DNA of 64,000 nt from positions 3,348,001 through 3,412,000 of the forward strand of contig NZ_JBINNY010000001.1 of NCBI RefSeq assembly GCF_051297175.1. Direction: 5' to 3'. Below, piece after piece: positions 8,732 to 17,799 of this stretch. How positions within the stretch are numbered: position 1 is the stretch's first letter; the number at the start of each line of letters is the position of its first letter. A program made the position numbers and the translations under genes. Under the pieces are notes generated by a model, which was not told where the DNA came from, searched no databases, and saw only the letters and a list, made by a program, of their open reading frames with translations. The DNA is from Dryocola sp051297175 (GTDB lineage: Bacteria > Pseudomonadota > Gammaproteobacteria > Enterobacterales > Enterobacteriaceae).

Positions 8732-10291
8732 TTACCACCACACTTCAGCCTGAGCGCCGATCGCCAGCTGATCTTTTTTCTCATCCGCAAAGCTGAAATT
8801 ATCCAGCTCATTATTCAATGCATGAATATATGTAGCATAGAAACGGATTTCCGGACGGGACGTTAACATACTCGTATTCACCTTTAATGCGTGGTAGAGC
8901 GTCGTTTTATAGCCGGACTCGGTAAACTCGTCGCCAAACTGATTTTTATTTTGCTGGTTGAAATAGGCTAGCTCAACGCCGGTTTGATTGTATTTACTCC
9001 AGATATAAGCCGGGCGAATTACGGCGCGGAAGCTTTCAAAATCACTGTGCGCCCCGGTTTCATAGCTATAAACGTCCTCGCCGCTGGAATAAACCAGAGA
9101 GTTAGCAAGGATAATATCGTCGCGTAAATACATTTCCCCCTGCGAAACCAGGCGAATTGCCGTTCCGCCGGTATGGTCGCCATAATAGCGTCCGTTGAAG
9201 GAGGTATAGGGGCTGGAGCCGGAATAACGGGCAAAGCTGCTGGCCAGTGAATTATTGGCGACCAGGAAGCTAAATTCATTAAATCCGCCTGCGTCAAATT
9301 TCTGCTTCAGCGCGGTGCCCACCATCCAGGTATCTTTCCAGCGGTAGTAGCCGTTGTTATTTTCGTTGTCTTTCTGTTCGTCCGTCTGATTGGCCATGGC
9401 ATAGCGGCCGTTGAGCATAAGCTCGGCCCCGTCCCAGAGCGGAATTTCCTTATAGCGGGCGTCGATGGTGTTGACGTTGAGCTTCTGCGACTGGCTCAAG
9501 TCGCGATTGTAGCCGTCCACGTCCTCACGCAGCAGCGCGATATCCAGCTTGCCGCCGCCCGCCTTCAGGTTCTCAATACCGATCCCGCCTGCGGCATCGG
9601 TGCGCTGGGTTTTCCAGTCCAGCATCTGTACTTCATACTTCGGTAGCTGATGTTTGCCCACCCACAGGTCGGCCTCTGGCGCAAAGGGCAGGAAGCCTTT
9701 TGCCGAAACATAGATATCTGAAAACTGGAGGAAATTCTCGTTGTTCTGGTTGTCACCGAACCAGCCCGCCGAGTATTGCTGGCCGACGTTACCGTCCATC
9801 AGCACCACGGCATACACCGATTTATCGCCTTCGCTATAAACCCGCTGCGACAGCTGCAGATCAAACCAGCTGGAGTATTCGTTGCCCAGGCGGCCCAGCG
9901 AGCCGATTGCCCAGGATTTCGGCGCGCCTTTGGTGGTGGTGGCCCAGCCGGAACGGAAGTAGCCGCTGTAGCTAAAGCCAATTTCGTCTTTGACGTATTT
10001 GCTGAAGTCTTTTAGCGGCATGGCGGCGGTCGCGCCGGTTACCGTGGAGGAGGAAACGACGACCTCGGTCGGCCGGGTGGTTTGCGAGGCTAAAACATCT
10101 GGCGCATCAATATTATTATTCCTGGCCTGAGATTTATAATATTTCAGCTCCTGCTTAGTTTCGCGCAGATCTTTTTCCAGCAGTTCGAGTCGCTGCTCAA
10201 CGGTTAATTTACCGACCTGCTGTGCAAAAGTTGGAAAAGCGACCGGCGCTATTAGCGCCAGACCTAATAGATAGCGTGACTTAATATCCAT
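8732..10291 (-). CDS. bglH: Carbohydrate-specific outer-membrane porin BglH (LamB family)
   Basis: The 519-residue precursor has a signal peptide ending near FPTFAQ. A short coiled-coil segment (LTVEQRLELLEKDLRETKQ, about 29-47) follows. The rest is a LamB-type beta-barrel ending in the aromatic tail AEVWW, which is the signal for outer-membrane assembly. E. coli BglH is similar in size and lets aryl-beta-glucosides cross the outer membrane. The start is the ATG at 10291; an upstream in-frame extension to 10498 would translate the RAT leader and is unlikely. Here the gene is first in the cluster and has its own BglG-type terminator, unlike the E. coli order. Confidence 0.9.
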   Translation of the reverse strand: MDIKSRYLLGLALIAPVAFPTFAQQVGKLTVEQRLELLEKDLRETKQELKYYKSQARNNNIDAPDVLASQTTRPTEVVVSSSTVTGATAAMPLKDFSKYVKDEIGFSYSGYFRSGWATTTKGAPKSWAIGSLGRLGNEYSSWFDLQLSQRVYSEGDKSVYAVVLMDGNVGQQYSAGWFGDNQNNENFLQFSDIYVSAKGFLPFAPEADLWVGKHQLPKYEVQMLDWKTQRTDAAGGIGIENLKAGGGKLDIALLREDVDGYNRDLSQSQKLNVNTIDARYKEIPLWDGAELMLNGRYAMANQTDEQKDNENNNGYYRWKDTWMVGTALKQKFDAGGFNEFSFLVANNSLASSFARYSGSSPYTSFNGRYYGDHTGGTAIRLVSQGEMYLRDDIILANSLVYSSGEDVYSYETGAHSDFESFRAVIRPAYIWSKYNQTGVELAYFNQQNKNQFGDEFTESGYKTTLYHALKVNTSMLTSRPEIRFYATYIHALNNELDNFSFADEKKDQLAIGAQAEVWW

Positions 10292-10404
10292 ATCAATACC
10301 CCGAAGGTAAGCGAGCAATAGGTAGTTAGATTCAGGCAATAGCTGGCCGCCACGATTTTTATCTCGCGTAAAGCCGTGCCTTTTATATTCATTAGGCGCA
10401 AAAA

Positions 10405-10468
10405 CAAAAAAACCTGACCATCTCAGAAGAGATGAGTCAGGTTTTGCCTGCCGAAGCAGTAACAATCC
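10405..10468 (-). promoter_or_regulatory. BglG RAT and terminator in the bglH leader
   Basis: The RAT core GGATTGTTACTGCTTCGG is identical to the one before bglG. The terminator arms are AACCTGAC and GTCAGGTT, followed by a T-rich tract. Between them CATCTC and GAGATG form the upper stem. The site ends about 115 bp upstream of bglH, so bglH-yieL expression should also depend on BglG. Confidence 0.92.
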
Positions 10469-10487
10469 AGTTGTATTTGCGATGCCG

Positions 10488-10515
10488 ATAATAAGCATTA
10501 CCAGAGCAATAGCAA
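10488..10515 (-). promoter_or_regulatory. Candidate sigma-70 promoter of bglH
   Basis: On the minus strand, TTGCTA and TATTAT are separated by 16 bp. They end about 20 bp upstream of the RAT site, so the transcript would start shortly before the antiterminator. This is a pattern call only. Confidence 0.4.
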
Positions 10516-10582
10516 TGCCTGGTTAAATAGTCTGTGAGCCGCCTCTATTTTTTTAATGGCTTACTCTTAGCGGTTCATTTAA

Positions 10583-11515
10583 TTAAAGGCCGTTAATTGC
10601 CTGACCAATTGCCGCCGAGCTTTTAAGCGTGCGGATCTCGGTGAACAGCTCCGTTGCCTCAACGTACTCTTTGCGCAAATAGCCCAGCCACTGTTTGATA
10701 CGCGCAACGTGGTACATCCCCGTATCGCCCTGCTTTTCAAGCTGGCTGTATTTTTGCAGCAGCCTGACGACGTCCGGCCACGGCATGCGCGGTTCGTTGT
10801 ATTTGATAACCCTGCTGAGGTTCGGCACGTTCAGCGCGCCGCGCCCGATCATCACCGCGTCGCAGCCGGTTGCCGCCATGCACGCCTGTGCGCTCTGCCA
10901 GTCCCAGATTTCACCGTTGGCGATGACCGGAATAGACAGACGCTGGTGGATTTCGCCGATGGCCGCCCAGTTAATCAGCTCGGCCCTGTAGCCGTCTTCT
11001 TTAGTGCGGCCGTGAACGACGAGCTCGGTTGCGCCCGCCTGCTGTACCGCGTCGGCGATTTCAAACTGGCGCGCGCCGCTATCCCAGCCGAGGCGAATTT
11101 TAACCGTCACCGGGAGTTGTGCAGGCACCGCTTCACGCATCGCTTTCGCGCCGCGATAAATCAGTTCAGGGTCTTTTAACAGCGTCGCCCCGCCGCCGCT
11201 GCCGTTAACCAGCTTAGAGGGGCAGCCGCAGTTGAGATCGACGCCCCAAGAGCCAAGCTCAACGGCTCTTGCGGCATTTTCAGCGAGCCACTGCGGGTAC
11301 TGCCCCAGAAGCTGCACGCGCACCAACGTCCCCGAAGGGGTTCGGCTGTTATGCAGTAGTTCAGGGCAGAGTTTATGAAAGGATTTTACCGGTAAAAGCT
11401 GATCGACCACGCGAAGAAATTCGGTGATGCACAGGTCGTAGTCATTAACCTCGGTCAGCAGCTCTCGAACCAGCGAGTCGAGAACCCCTTCCATCGGCGC
11501 AAGAAGCACACGCAT
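10583..11515 (-). CDS. dusC: tRNA-dihydrouridine(16) synthase DusC
   Basis: The 310-residue FMN-dependent enzyme reduces uridine 16 in the D-loop of tRNAs. It begins MRVLLAPMEGVLDSLVRELL, as in E. coli DusC. The catalytic Cys is Cys98 in VDLNCGCPSK. The FMN phosphate-binding region GAxELVVHGRTK and VIANGEIWD are present, and the C-terminal helical tRNA-binding domain is complete. An in-frame extension to 11566 adds 17 residues that are not part of the family and was left out. In E. coli dusC lies near mdtQ and yohP, consistent with the left side of this window but not with rhlE on its right. Confidence 0.95.
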   Translation of the reverse strand: MRVLLAPMEGVLDSLVRELLTEVNDYDLCITEFLRVVDQLLPVKSFHKLCPELLHNSRTPSGTLVRVQLLGQYPQWLAENAARAVELGSWGVDLNCGCPSKLVNGSGGGATLLKDPELIYRGAKAMREAVPAQLPVTVKIRLGWDSGARQFEIADAVQQAGATELVVHGRTKEDGYRAELINWAAIGEIHQRLSIPVIANGEIWDWQSAQACMAATGCDAVMIGRGALNVPNLSRVIKYNEPRMPWPDVVRLLQKYSQLEKQGDTGMYHVARIKQWLGYLRKEYVEATELFTEIRTLKSSAAIGQAINGL

Positions 11516-11536
11516 AAATTGTTCCGGTAAAAAGCT

Positions 11537-11607
11537 CGTAGGGTGGATAAGCGTAGCGCCATCCACCGAGAATGTCGGGTAGCGCTACGCTTACCCGACC
11601 TACGAGG
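11537..11607. repeat. REP pair (BIME-like) between dusC and rhlE
   Basis: The first palindrome is cgtagggtggataagcg with its inverted arm cgccatccaccg. The second is tcgggtagcgctacgctt followed by acccgacctacgag. They face each other in an inverted arrangement. They fill most of the 100-bp gap between the start of dusC and the 3' end of rhlE. Confidence 0.85.
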
Positions 11608-11615
11608 ACTGATTT

Positions 11616-12989
11616 TTAGTTAGATGCAGCCGGTTTGCGCGGTGCACGACGACGCCCGTTCGCGCCTGCCGGTTTTGCTGCGCCATCGCCCTGTGGGCGA
11701 GACTGGCGACGCGGTGCGCTGCTGCGGTCGGACGGCGCGCTGCTGCCGTTGCCGCCACGACGCTGGCCCTGACCCTGACCGCCGCCGTTGCCACGACCGC
11801 CGCCGCGCTGCTGTTGACGACCGTTAACGATCGGCTCGGCAGGAATGGACGGATCCACTTCGTAACCCGGAATCGCCATGCGCGGCACTTCGCGCTTGAG
11901 CAGGCGTTCGATGTCGCGCAGCAGTTTGTGTTCATCAACACAGACCAGCGACAGCGCTTCACCGGTAGCCGCAGCGCGGCCGGTACGGCCGATGCGGTGC
12001 ACGTAGTCTTCCGGCACGTTTGGCAGCTCGTAGTTTACGACGTGCGGCAGCTCTTCGATATCCAGGCCGCGGGCCGCGATATCCGTTGCCACCAGCACGC
12101 GAATGCCGCCGGATTTGAAATCGGCCAGCGCGCGGGTACGAGCGCCCTGACTCTTGTTACCGTGGATAGCGGCGGCGGTGATGCCGTCTTTACCCAGCTG
12201 TTCAGCCAGATGGTTAGCACCGTGTTTGGTACGGGTGAAGACCAGCACCTGCTGCCAGTTGCCTTCGCCAATCATCTGCGACAGAAGTTCTCTTTTACGT
12301 TTCTTATCAACGAAATGAACGTGCTGAGTCACCTGCTCAGAAGCGGTGTTGCGGCGCGCCACGGAGACTTCTTCCGGGTTGTGCAGCAGCTTTTCAGCCA
12401 GGCCCTTGATGTCGTCAGAGAAGGTGGCGGAGAACAGCAGGTTCTGACGGCGGGCGGGCAGTTTTGCCAGCACGCGACGGATGTCGTGGATGAAGCCCAT
12501 GTCCAGCATGCGGTCGGCTTCATCAAGGACGAGGATTTCTACCTGGTCGAGTTTGACGGCATTCTGGTGTTCCAGATCCAGCAGGCGGCCAGGGGTTGCC
12601 ACCAGCACGTCAACGCCGCTGCGCAGCTTCATCATCTGCGGGTTAATGCTCACGCCGCCGAAAACCACCAGCGAGCGGATATCTAAATATTTGCTGTAGT
12701 CACGCACGTTTTCGCCGATTTGGGCGGCCAGCTCACGGGTTGGCGTGAGGATCAGGGCGCGCACCGGGCGACGGCCTTTGGCATGCGGCTGATTGTCTAC
12801 CAGACGCTGCAGCAGCGGCAGGGTAAAACCTGCGGTTTTGCCGGTGCCGGTCTGGGCACTGGCCATCAGGTCGCGGCCTGCTAAAACTACCGGGATCGCC
12901 TGGCGTTGGATTGGGGTAGGCTCGCGATAGCCCTGCTCTTCCACCGCACGCAGAATATCGGCATTCAGGCCGAGAGAATCAAAAGACAT
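11616..12989 (-). CDS. rhlE: ATP-dependent RNA helicase RhlE (DEAD-box)
   Basis: The 457-residue protein carries the full DEAD-box set: the Q motif (EPTPIQRQAIP), motif I AQTGTGKT, PTRELAAQ, TPGRLLD, motif II DEAD, motif III SAT, and HRIGRTGR. The C-terminal tail from about residue 390 is a Gly/Arg/Gln-rich basic extension (QQRGGGRGNGGGQGQGQRR) typical of RhlE and likely binds RNA non-specifically. RhlE remodels ribosome-assembly intermediates and stimulates RNA decay. It is divergent from cecR, and the CecR regulator is known to act on rhlE in E. coli. Confidence 0.95.
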   Translation of the reverse strand: MSFDSLGLNADILRAVEEQGYREPTPIQRQAIPVVLAGRDLMASAQTGTGKTAGFTLPLLQRLVDNQPHAKGRRPVRALILTPTRELAAQIGENVRDYSKYLDIRSLVVFGGVSINPQMMKLRSGVDVLVATPGRLLDLEHQNAVKLDQVEILVLDEADRMLDMGFIHDIRRVLAKLPARRQNLLFSATFSDDIKGLAEKLLHNPEEVSVARRNTASEQVTQHVHFVDKKRKRELLSQMIGEGNWQQVLVFTRTKHGANHLAEQLGKDGITAAAIHGNKSQGARTRALADFKSGGIRVLVATDIAARGLDIEELPHVVNYELPNVPEDYVHRIGRTGRAAATGEALSLVCVDEHKLLRDIERLLKREVPRMAIPGYEVDPSIPAEPIVNGRQQQRGGGRGNGGGQGQGQRRGGNGSSAPSDRSSAPRRQSRPQGDGAAKPAGANGRRRAPRKPAASN

Positions 12990-13202
12990 AGGTACTCCAG
13001 AATCGCCCTGACCGCGAGGCGCGGTGTAGTTTCCAGGGGTTCATATGACGCCAGCATCCTGGCGAGTAGAGGGGCACAAACCACGGTGCCATAAGGGGCG
13101 CAGTGTAGCATCTTTTGTGATACTCCGCACAATTTCTCTTTTTGGGGCACATTCACAGAACAAATATTCGCCGCTAGACAGTCCGAGCCTTACGGCCTAC
13201 TC

Positions 13203-13222
13203 TTAATCAATCGATTGATTAA
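13203..13222. promoter_or_regulatory. CecR operator, perfect 20-bp palindrome
   Basis: TTAATCAATCGATTGATTAA is a perfect inverted repeat 17 bp before the cecR start codon. Its position between cecR and rhlE makes it the likely binding site of the TetR-type repressor CecR, controlling both directions. Confidence 0.8.
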
Positions 13223-13239
13223 CTTTTTAAGAGGTCGGT

Positions 13240-13908
13240 ATGCCCACCACGCCGACGCCCGTCACCTCACGCGGTGAACAGGCAAAAAACACCCTGATTA
13301 ACGCCGCCATCGCGCAGTTTGGCGAATACGGACTGCACGCCACCACGCGCGATATCGCCGCCCTTGCCGGGCAAAACATCGCGGCCATCACCTATTACTT
13401 CGGCTCGAAGGAAGAGCTGTATATGGCCTGCGCCGGGTGGATCGCGGATTTTATCAACCACAACTTTCAGCCGCACGTGCAGGCCGCCGAGGCGATTCTT
13501 CGCAAGCCCGAGCCGGACAAAGCGGAAATCCGCGAGCTTATCCACACCGCCTGCACGCACATGATTAACCTGCTCACCGCCGACGAAACGTTGAACCTGA
13601 GCAAGTTTATCTCCCGCGAGCAGCTCTCCCCGACGCCCGCCTACCAGCTTATTCACGACCGGGTGATTGCGCCGATGCACGCCCACCTGACGAGCCTCGT
13701 GGGCCGCTATACCGGGCGTGACCCATTGGATACCGAAACCATTTTGCACACCCACGCGCTGCTCGGACAGGTGCTCGCCTTCCGGCTGGGGCGCGAAACG
13801 ATTTTACTCCGCACCGGCTGGACCACCTTCGACCGGCCGGGCGTGCAGCAAATCAGCGGCGTGGTGCTAAGCCACGTCGATTTCATCCTGCAGGGATTGT
13901 CTAAGTGA
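13240..13908 (+). CDS. cecR: TetR-family repressor CecR (YbiH)
   Basis: The 222-residue protein has an N-terminal helix-turn-helix (about 12-58: KNTLINAAIAQFGEYGLHATTRDIAA, then NIAAITYYFGSKEELY). It also has a TetR C-terminal ligand domain of the CerR/YbiH type. E. coli CecR represses the ybhGFSR exporter operon and rhlE and affects cefoperazone and chloramphenicol sensitivity. GAGG precedes the ATG. The gene ends 13 bp before ybhG, so cecR and the exporter form one autoregulated operon. Confidence 0.93.
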   Translation: MPTTPTPVTSRGEQAKNTLINAAIAQFGEYGLHATTRDIAALAGQNIAAITYYFGSKEELYMACAGWIADFINHNFQPHVQAAEAILRKPEPDKAEIRELIHTACTHMINLLTADETLNLSKFISREQLSPTPAYQLIHDRVIAPMHAHLTSLVGRYTGRDPLDTETILHTHALLGQVLAFRLGRETILLRTGWTTFDRPGVQQISGVVLSHVDFILQGLSK

Positions 13909-13921
13909 GGAAGATCGTGCG

Positions 13922-14929
13922 ATGAAGAACAAAAAGCCCCTTGTTGCCCTCATAGTGATAATCGCGCTGGTGGCCGCCTGCGTCGGCGGCTGGATGTGGT
14001 ATCAAAGCGAACGAGAAAGGCCGCTGCAGCTGTTTGGCAACGTGGACATTCGCACCGTTAACCTGAGCTTCCGCGTCGGCGGGCGGCTTGCCGCGCTTCA
14101 GGTCGACGAAGGCGACGCCATCAAAGCCGGTGAAACGCTCGGCGAGCTGGACAAAGGGCCGTATCAGAACGCCTTACAGCAGGCCGAGGCCAACGTCGCG
14201 GCGGCGCAGGCGAAGTTTGACCTGGTTATTGCAGGCTACCGTGACGAAGAAATCGCCCAGGCCGCGGCGCAGGTGAATCAGGCGCAGGCCGCCTACGACT
14301 ACGCGCAGAACTTCTACCAGCGCCAGCAGGGGCTGTGGGCAAGACGCGTGATTTCCGCCAACGATCTGGAAAACGCCCGCTCCTCAAGCGACCAGGCAAA
14401 GGCCACGCTGAAAGCCGCGCGCGACAAGCTGAGCCAGTATCGTACCGGTAACCGCCCGCAGGAAATCGCCCAGGCGCAGGCCAGCCTCCAGCAGGCCGAG
14501 GCGCAGCTTGCCCAGGCCCGCCTGGATTTACAGGACACCACGCTTATCGCCCCGTCTGACGGCACGCTGCTGACCCGCGCGGTAGAGCCTGGCAGCATGC
14601 TTAACGCGGGCAGCACGGTGTTAACCCTTTCCCTGACGCGCCCGGTCTGGGTGCGCGCCTACGTCAACGAAGTCAGCCTTAACCGCGCGACGCCCGGCAC
14701 CGAAGTGCAGATCTACACCGACGGGCGTCCCGATAAGCCCTATCACGGCAAGATTGGCTTTGTCTCCCCTACCGCCGAGTTCACGCCTAAAACCGTGGAA
14801 ACGCCCGACCTGCGCACCGATTTAGTCTATCGCCTGCGCATCATCGTCACCGACGCGGACGACTCCCTGCGCCAGGGGATGCCGGTCACCGTGAGCTTTA
14901 ACGATGGAAACCAGCATGAGCCACGATGA
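13922..14929 (+). CDS. ybhG: Membrane-fusion (HlyD-family) subunit YbhG
   Basis: The 335-residue protein starts with a basic N-terminus and one membrane segment (LVALIVIIALVAACVGGWMW, about 6-25). A lipoyl/barrel half-motif comes next (VDIRTVNLSFRVGGRLAAL). A long Ala/Gln-rich coiled-coil hairpin follows (about 85-195, with AQAAAQVNQAQAAYDYAQ), and then a beta-barrel region. This is the periplasmic adaptor of the YbhFSR ABC exporter. Its 3' end overlaps the start of ybhF by 14 bp, pointing to translational coupling. Confidence 0.93.
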   Translation: MKNKKPLVALIVIIALVAACVGGWMWYQSERERPLQLFGNVDIRTVNLSFRVGGRLAALQVDEGDAIKAGETLGELDKGPYQNALQQAEANVAAAQAKFDLVIAGYRDEEIAQAAAQVNQAQAAYDYAQNFYQRQQGLWARRVISANDLENARSSSDQAKATLKAARDKLSQYRTGNRPQEIAQAQASLQQAEAQLAQARLDLQDTTLIAPSDGTLLTRAVEPGSMLNAGSTVLTLSLTRPVWVRAYVNEVSLNRATPGTEVQIYTDGRPDKPYHGKIGFVSPTAEFTPKTVETPDLRTDLVYRLRIIVTDADDSLRQGMPVTVSFNDGNQHEPR

Positions 14930-16667
14930 CAGCGGCATCATCCGCCTTCAGGGGCTGATGAAGAGCTTCCCGGAGCTGGAAAAACCGGCGGTGGCAAGCC
15001 TCGAGTGTGTAATCCACGCGGGGGAAGTCACCGGCCTGGTGGGGCCAGACGGCGCGGGCAAAACGACGCTAATGAGGATGCTGGCGGGCCTGCTGAAGCC
15101 GACGGAGGGCAGCGCAAGCGTCATCGGGCTAGACCCGATTACAGACGACCGCGCCCTGCACGCCGTTTTGGGATATATGCCGCAAAAATTCGGCCTGTAC
15201 GAAGACCTGACGGTGATGGAAAACCTTAATCTCTATGCCGACCTGCGCGGCATTACGGGCGATGAGCGCGAGAAAACCTTCAGGCGCCTGCTGGAGTTTA
15301 CCTCGCTTGGGCCATTCACCACGCGGCTGGCGGGCAAGCTGTCCGGCGGCATGAAGCAGAAGCTCGGCCTCGCCTGTACGCTGGTCGGCCAGCCCAGGGT
15401 GCTGCTGCTCGACGAGCCGGGCGTGGGCGTAGACCCGATATCGCGCCGCGAGCTGTGGCAGATGGTGCACGAGCTTGCGGGCGAAGGCATGCTGATTCTG
15501 TGGAGCACCTCCTATCTCGACGAGGCGGAACAGTGCCGCGACGTGCTGCTGATGAACGAGGGCGAGCTGCTTTACCACGGCGCGCCGAAGGAGCTGACGC
15601 GCAAAATGGCCGGACGCTCGCTGCTGGTCAGCAACGGTGACGAAAACAACCGTAAGCTGCTACAGCGGGCGCTGAAGCTGCCACAGATAAGCGACGGCGT
15701 GATTCAGGGCCGGTCGGTGCGCCTGATTCTGGCGAAGGATGCGACGGTCGACGAGTTGGCGCAGGCGCTAAACCTGCCGCCAGACCGCATCGCGCAGACC
15801 GACCCGCGCTTCGAAGACGCTTTTATCGACCTGCTGGGCGGCACCGGCACCCAGGAATCGCCGCTTGGGGAGATCCTGCATACCGTTGAAGGCAGCCACG
15901 ACGAAACGGTGATCGAGGCAAAACAGCTTACCAAGAAATTCGGCGATTTCGCCGCGACCGACCACGTTGATTTTACCGTGCAGCGCGGCGAGATCTTCGG
16001 CCTGCTCGGGCCAAACGGCGCGGGCAAATCCACCACGTTCAAAATGATGTGCGGGCTGCTGGTGCCCACCTCCGGCAAGGCGCTGGTGCTGGATATGGAT
16101 TTGAAAACCAGCTCCGGCAAGGCGCGCCAGCACCTTGGCTATATGGCGCAGAAGTTCTCGCTGTACGGCAACCTGACGGTGGCGCAGAACCTGCGCTTCT
16201 TCTCGGGCGTGTACGGCCTGCGCGGAAAGGCGCAGGAGGAGAAAATCCGCCGCATGAGCGAGGCGTTCAACCTCCAGCCGATCTTTAACAGCGCCACGGA
16301 CTCTCTGCCGCTCGGCTTCAAACAGCGCCTGGCGCTGGCCTGCTCGCTGATGCACGAGCCGGATATTCTGTTTCTCGACGAGCCGACTTCGGGCGTTGAC
16401 CCGATCACGCGCCGCGAATTCTGGCTGCACATCAACAGCATGGTGGAAAAAGGCGTGACGGTGATGGTCACCACGCACTTTATGGACGAAGCGGAATACT
16501 GCGACCGCATCGGCCTGGTGTATCGCGGCAAGCTTATCGCCAGCGGCACGCCGGACGACCTTAAGCAGCAGGCGGCCGACGACGAGCAGCCCGACCCGAC
16601 CATGGAACAGGCGTTTATCACGCTGATAAACGCGTGGGATAAGGAGCACGAGCATGAGCGAACATAA
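14916..16667 (+). CDS. ybhF: ABC exporter ATPase YbhF (tandem nucleotide-binding domains)
   Basis: The 583-residue protein contains two complete ATP-binding cassettes. Walker A motifs are GPDGAGKTT in the first and GPNGAGKST in the second. The first half has signature LSGGMKQ and Walker B VLLLDEPGVG. The second half has a degenerate signature LPLGFKQR with Walker B ILFLDEPTSG. This asymmetry is normal for YbhF. It powers export of drugs such as tetracycline and cefoperazone in E. coli with YbhS, YbhR and YbhG. ATG 14916 fits the family N-terminus. The gene overlaps both ybhG and ybhS. Confidence 0.93.
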   Translation: MSHDDSGIIRLQGLMKSFPELEKPAVASLECVIHAGEVTGLVGPDGAGKTTLMRMLAGLLKPTEGSASVIGLDPITDDRALHAVLGYMPQKFGLYEDLTVMENLNLYADLRGITGDEREKTFRRLLEFTSLGPFTTRLAGKLSGGMKQKLGLACTLVGQPRVLLLDEPGVGVDPISRRELWQMVHELAGEGMLILWSTSYLDEAEQCRDVLLMNEGELLYHGAPKELTRKMAGRSLLVSNGDENNRKLLQRALKLPQISDGVIQGRSVRLILAKDATVDELAQALNLPPDRIAQTDPRFEDAFIDLLGGTGTQESPLGEILHTVEGSHDETVIEAKQLTKKFGDFAATDHVDFTVQRGEIFGLLGPNGAGKSTTFKMMCGLLVPTSGKALVLDMDLKTSSGKARQHLGYMAQKFSLYGNLTVAQNLRFFSGVYGLRGKAQEEKIRRMSEAFNLQPIFNSATDSLPLGFKQRLALACSLMHEPDILFLDEPTSGVDPITRREFWLHINSMVEKGVTVMVTTHFMDEAEYCDRIGLVYRGKLIASGTPDDLKQQAADDEQPDPTMEQAFITLINAWDKEHEHERT

Positions 16668-17790
16668 AATTCTCTCCTGGCGACGGGTGCGCGCCCTGTG
16701 CGTAAAGGAAACGCGCCAAATTGTGCGCGACCCCAGCAGCTGGCTGATTGCGGTCGTGATCCCCCTTCTGCTGCTGTTTATCTTCGGCTACGGCATTAAC
16801 CTGGATTCCAGCCGCCTGCACGTCGGGGTTTTGCTTGAACAGCAGAGCGAAGAGGCGCTGGATTTCGCCCATACCATCAGCGCATCGCCCTACATTCAGC
16901 CGACGATTAGCGACAACCGTCACGAGTTGATTCAACTGATGCAGGCCGGGAAAATTCGCGGCATGGTGGTCATTCCCACCGACTTCGCGCAGAACATGGC
17001 GCGCGCCGGTGCAAACGCGCCGCTACAGGTGATTACCGACGGCAGCGAGCCTAACACGGCAAACTTCGTGCAGGGCTATATAGAAGGCATCTGGCAGATC
17101 TGGCAGCAGCAGCGCGCAGAGGACCGGGGCGAAAGCTTCGAGCCGCTGATTGACGTGCAGCTGCGCTACTGGTTTAACCCCGCCGCCATCAGCCAGCACT
17201 TTATTATTCCCGGCGCGATAACCATCATCATGACCGTTATCGGCGCGATTTTGACGTCGCTGGTGGTGGCGCGTGAGTGGGAGCGCGGCACCATGGAGGC
17301 GCTGCTTTCAACCCAGGTGACGCGCACCGAGCTGCTGCTGTGCAAGCTGCTGCCCTATTACGTGCTGGGCATGCTGGCGATGCTGCTGTGTATGCTGGTT
17401 TCGGTGTTTATTCTCGGCGTGCCCTATCGCGGCTCGCTGCTGCTTTTGTTCCTGATAACCAGCCTGTTTTTGCTCAGCACGCTCGGTATGGGCCTGCTGA
17501 TTTCGACCATCACGCGCAACCAGTTTAACGCCGCCCAGGTGGCGCTGAACGCGGCGTTTCTGCCGTCGATCATGCTGTCGGGCTTTATCTTCCAGATTGA
17601 CAGCATGCCCGCCGTCATTCGCGCCGTGACCTACGTTATACCCGCCCGCTATTTCGTCAGCACGCTGCAAAGCCTGTTCCTGGCGGGCAATATCGCCACG
17701 GTGCTGGTGGTCAACGTGCTGTTTTTGATTGCTTCGGCGGTGATGTTTATCGGCCTCACGGCGCTGAAAACCAAGCGTCGCCTCGATTAA
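16654..17790 (+). CDS. ybhS: ABC-2 exporter permease YbhS
   Basis: The 378-residue permease has one N-terminal helix (SWLIAVVIPLLLLFIFGYG, about 29-47). A large periplasmic domain (about 50-175) follows, then five further membrane segments. The motif REWERGTMEALLSTQVTRTELLLCK, typical of ABC-2 exporters, lies near residues 208-232. It forms a heterodimeric pore with YbhR. The start overlaps the end of ybhF by 14 bp, and ybhR follows after 9 bp. Confidence 0.94.
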   Translation: MSEHKILSWRRVRALCVKETRQIVRDPSSWLIAVVIPLLLLFIFGYGINLDSSRLHVGVLLEQQSEEALDFAHTISASPYIQPTISDNRHELIQLMQAGKIRGMVVIPTDFAQNMARAGANAPLQVITDGSEPNTANFVQGYIEGIWQIWQQQRAEDRGESFEPLIDVQLRYWFNPAAISQHFIIPGAITIIMTVIGAILTSLVVAREWERGTMEALLSTQVTRTELLLCKLLPYYVLGMLAMLLCMLVSVFILGVPYRGSLLLLFLITSLFLLSTLGMGLLISTITRNQFNAAQVALNAAFLPSIMLSGFIFQIDSMPAVIRAVTYVIPARYFVSTLQSLFLAGNIATVLVVNVLFLIASAVMFIGLTALKTKRRLD

Positions 17791-17799
17791 GGGAAAGCT

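Noticed and set aside
10292..10498. 69-residue N-terminal extension of bglH
   Set aside because: It would translate the RAT/terminator leader and places residues before the signal peptide.
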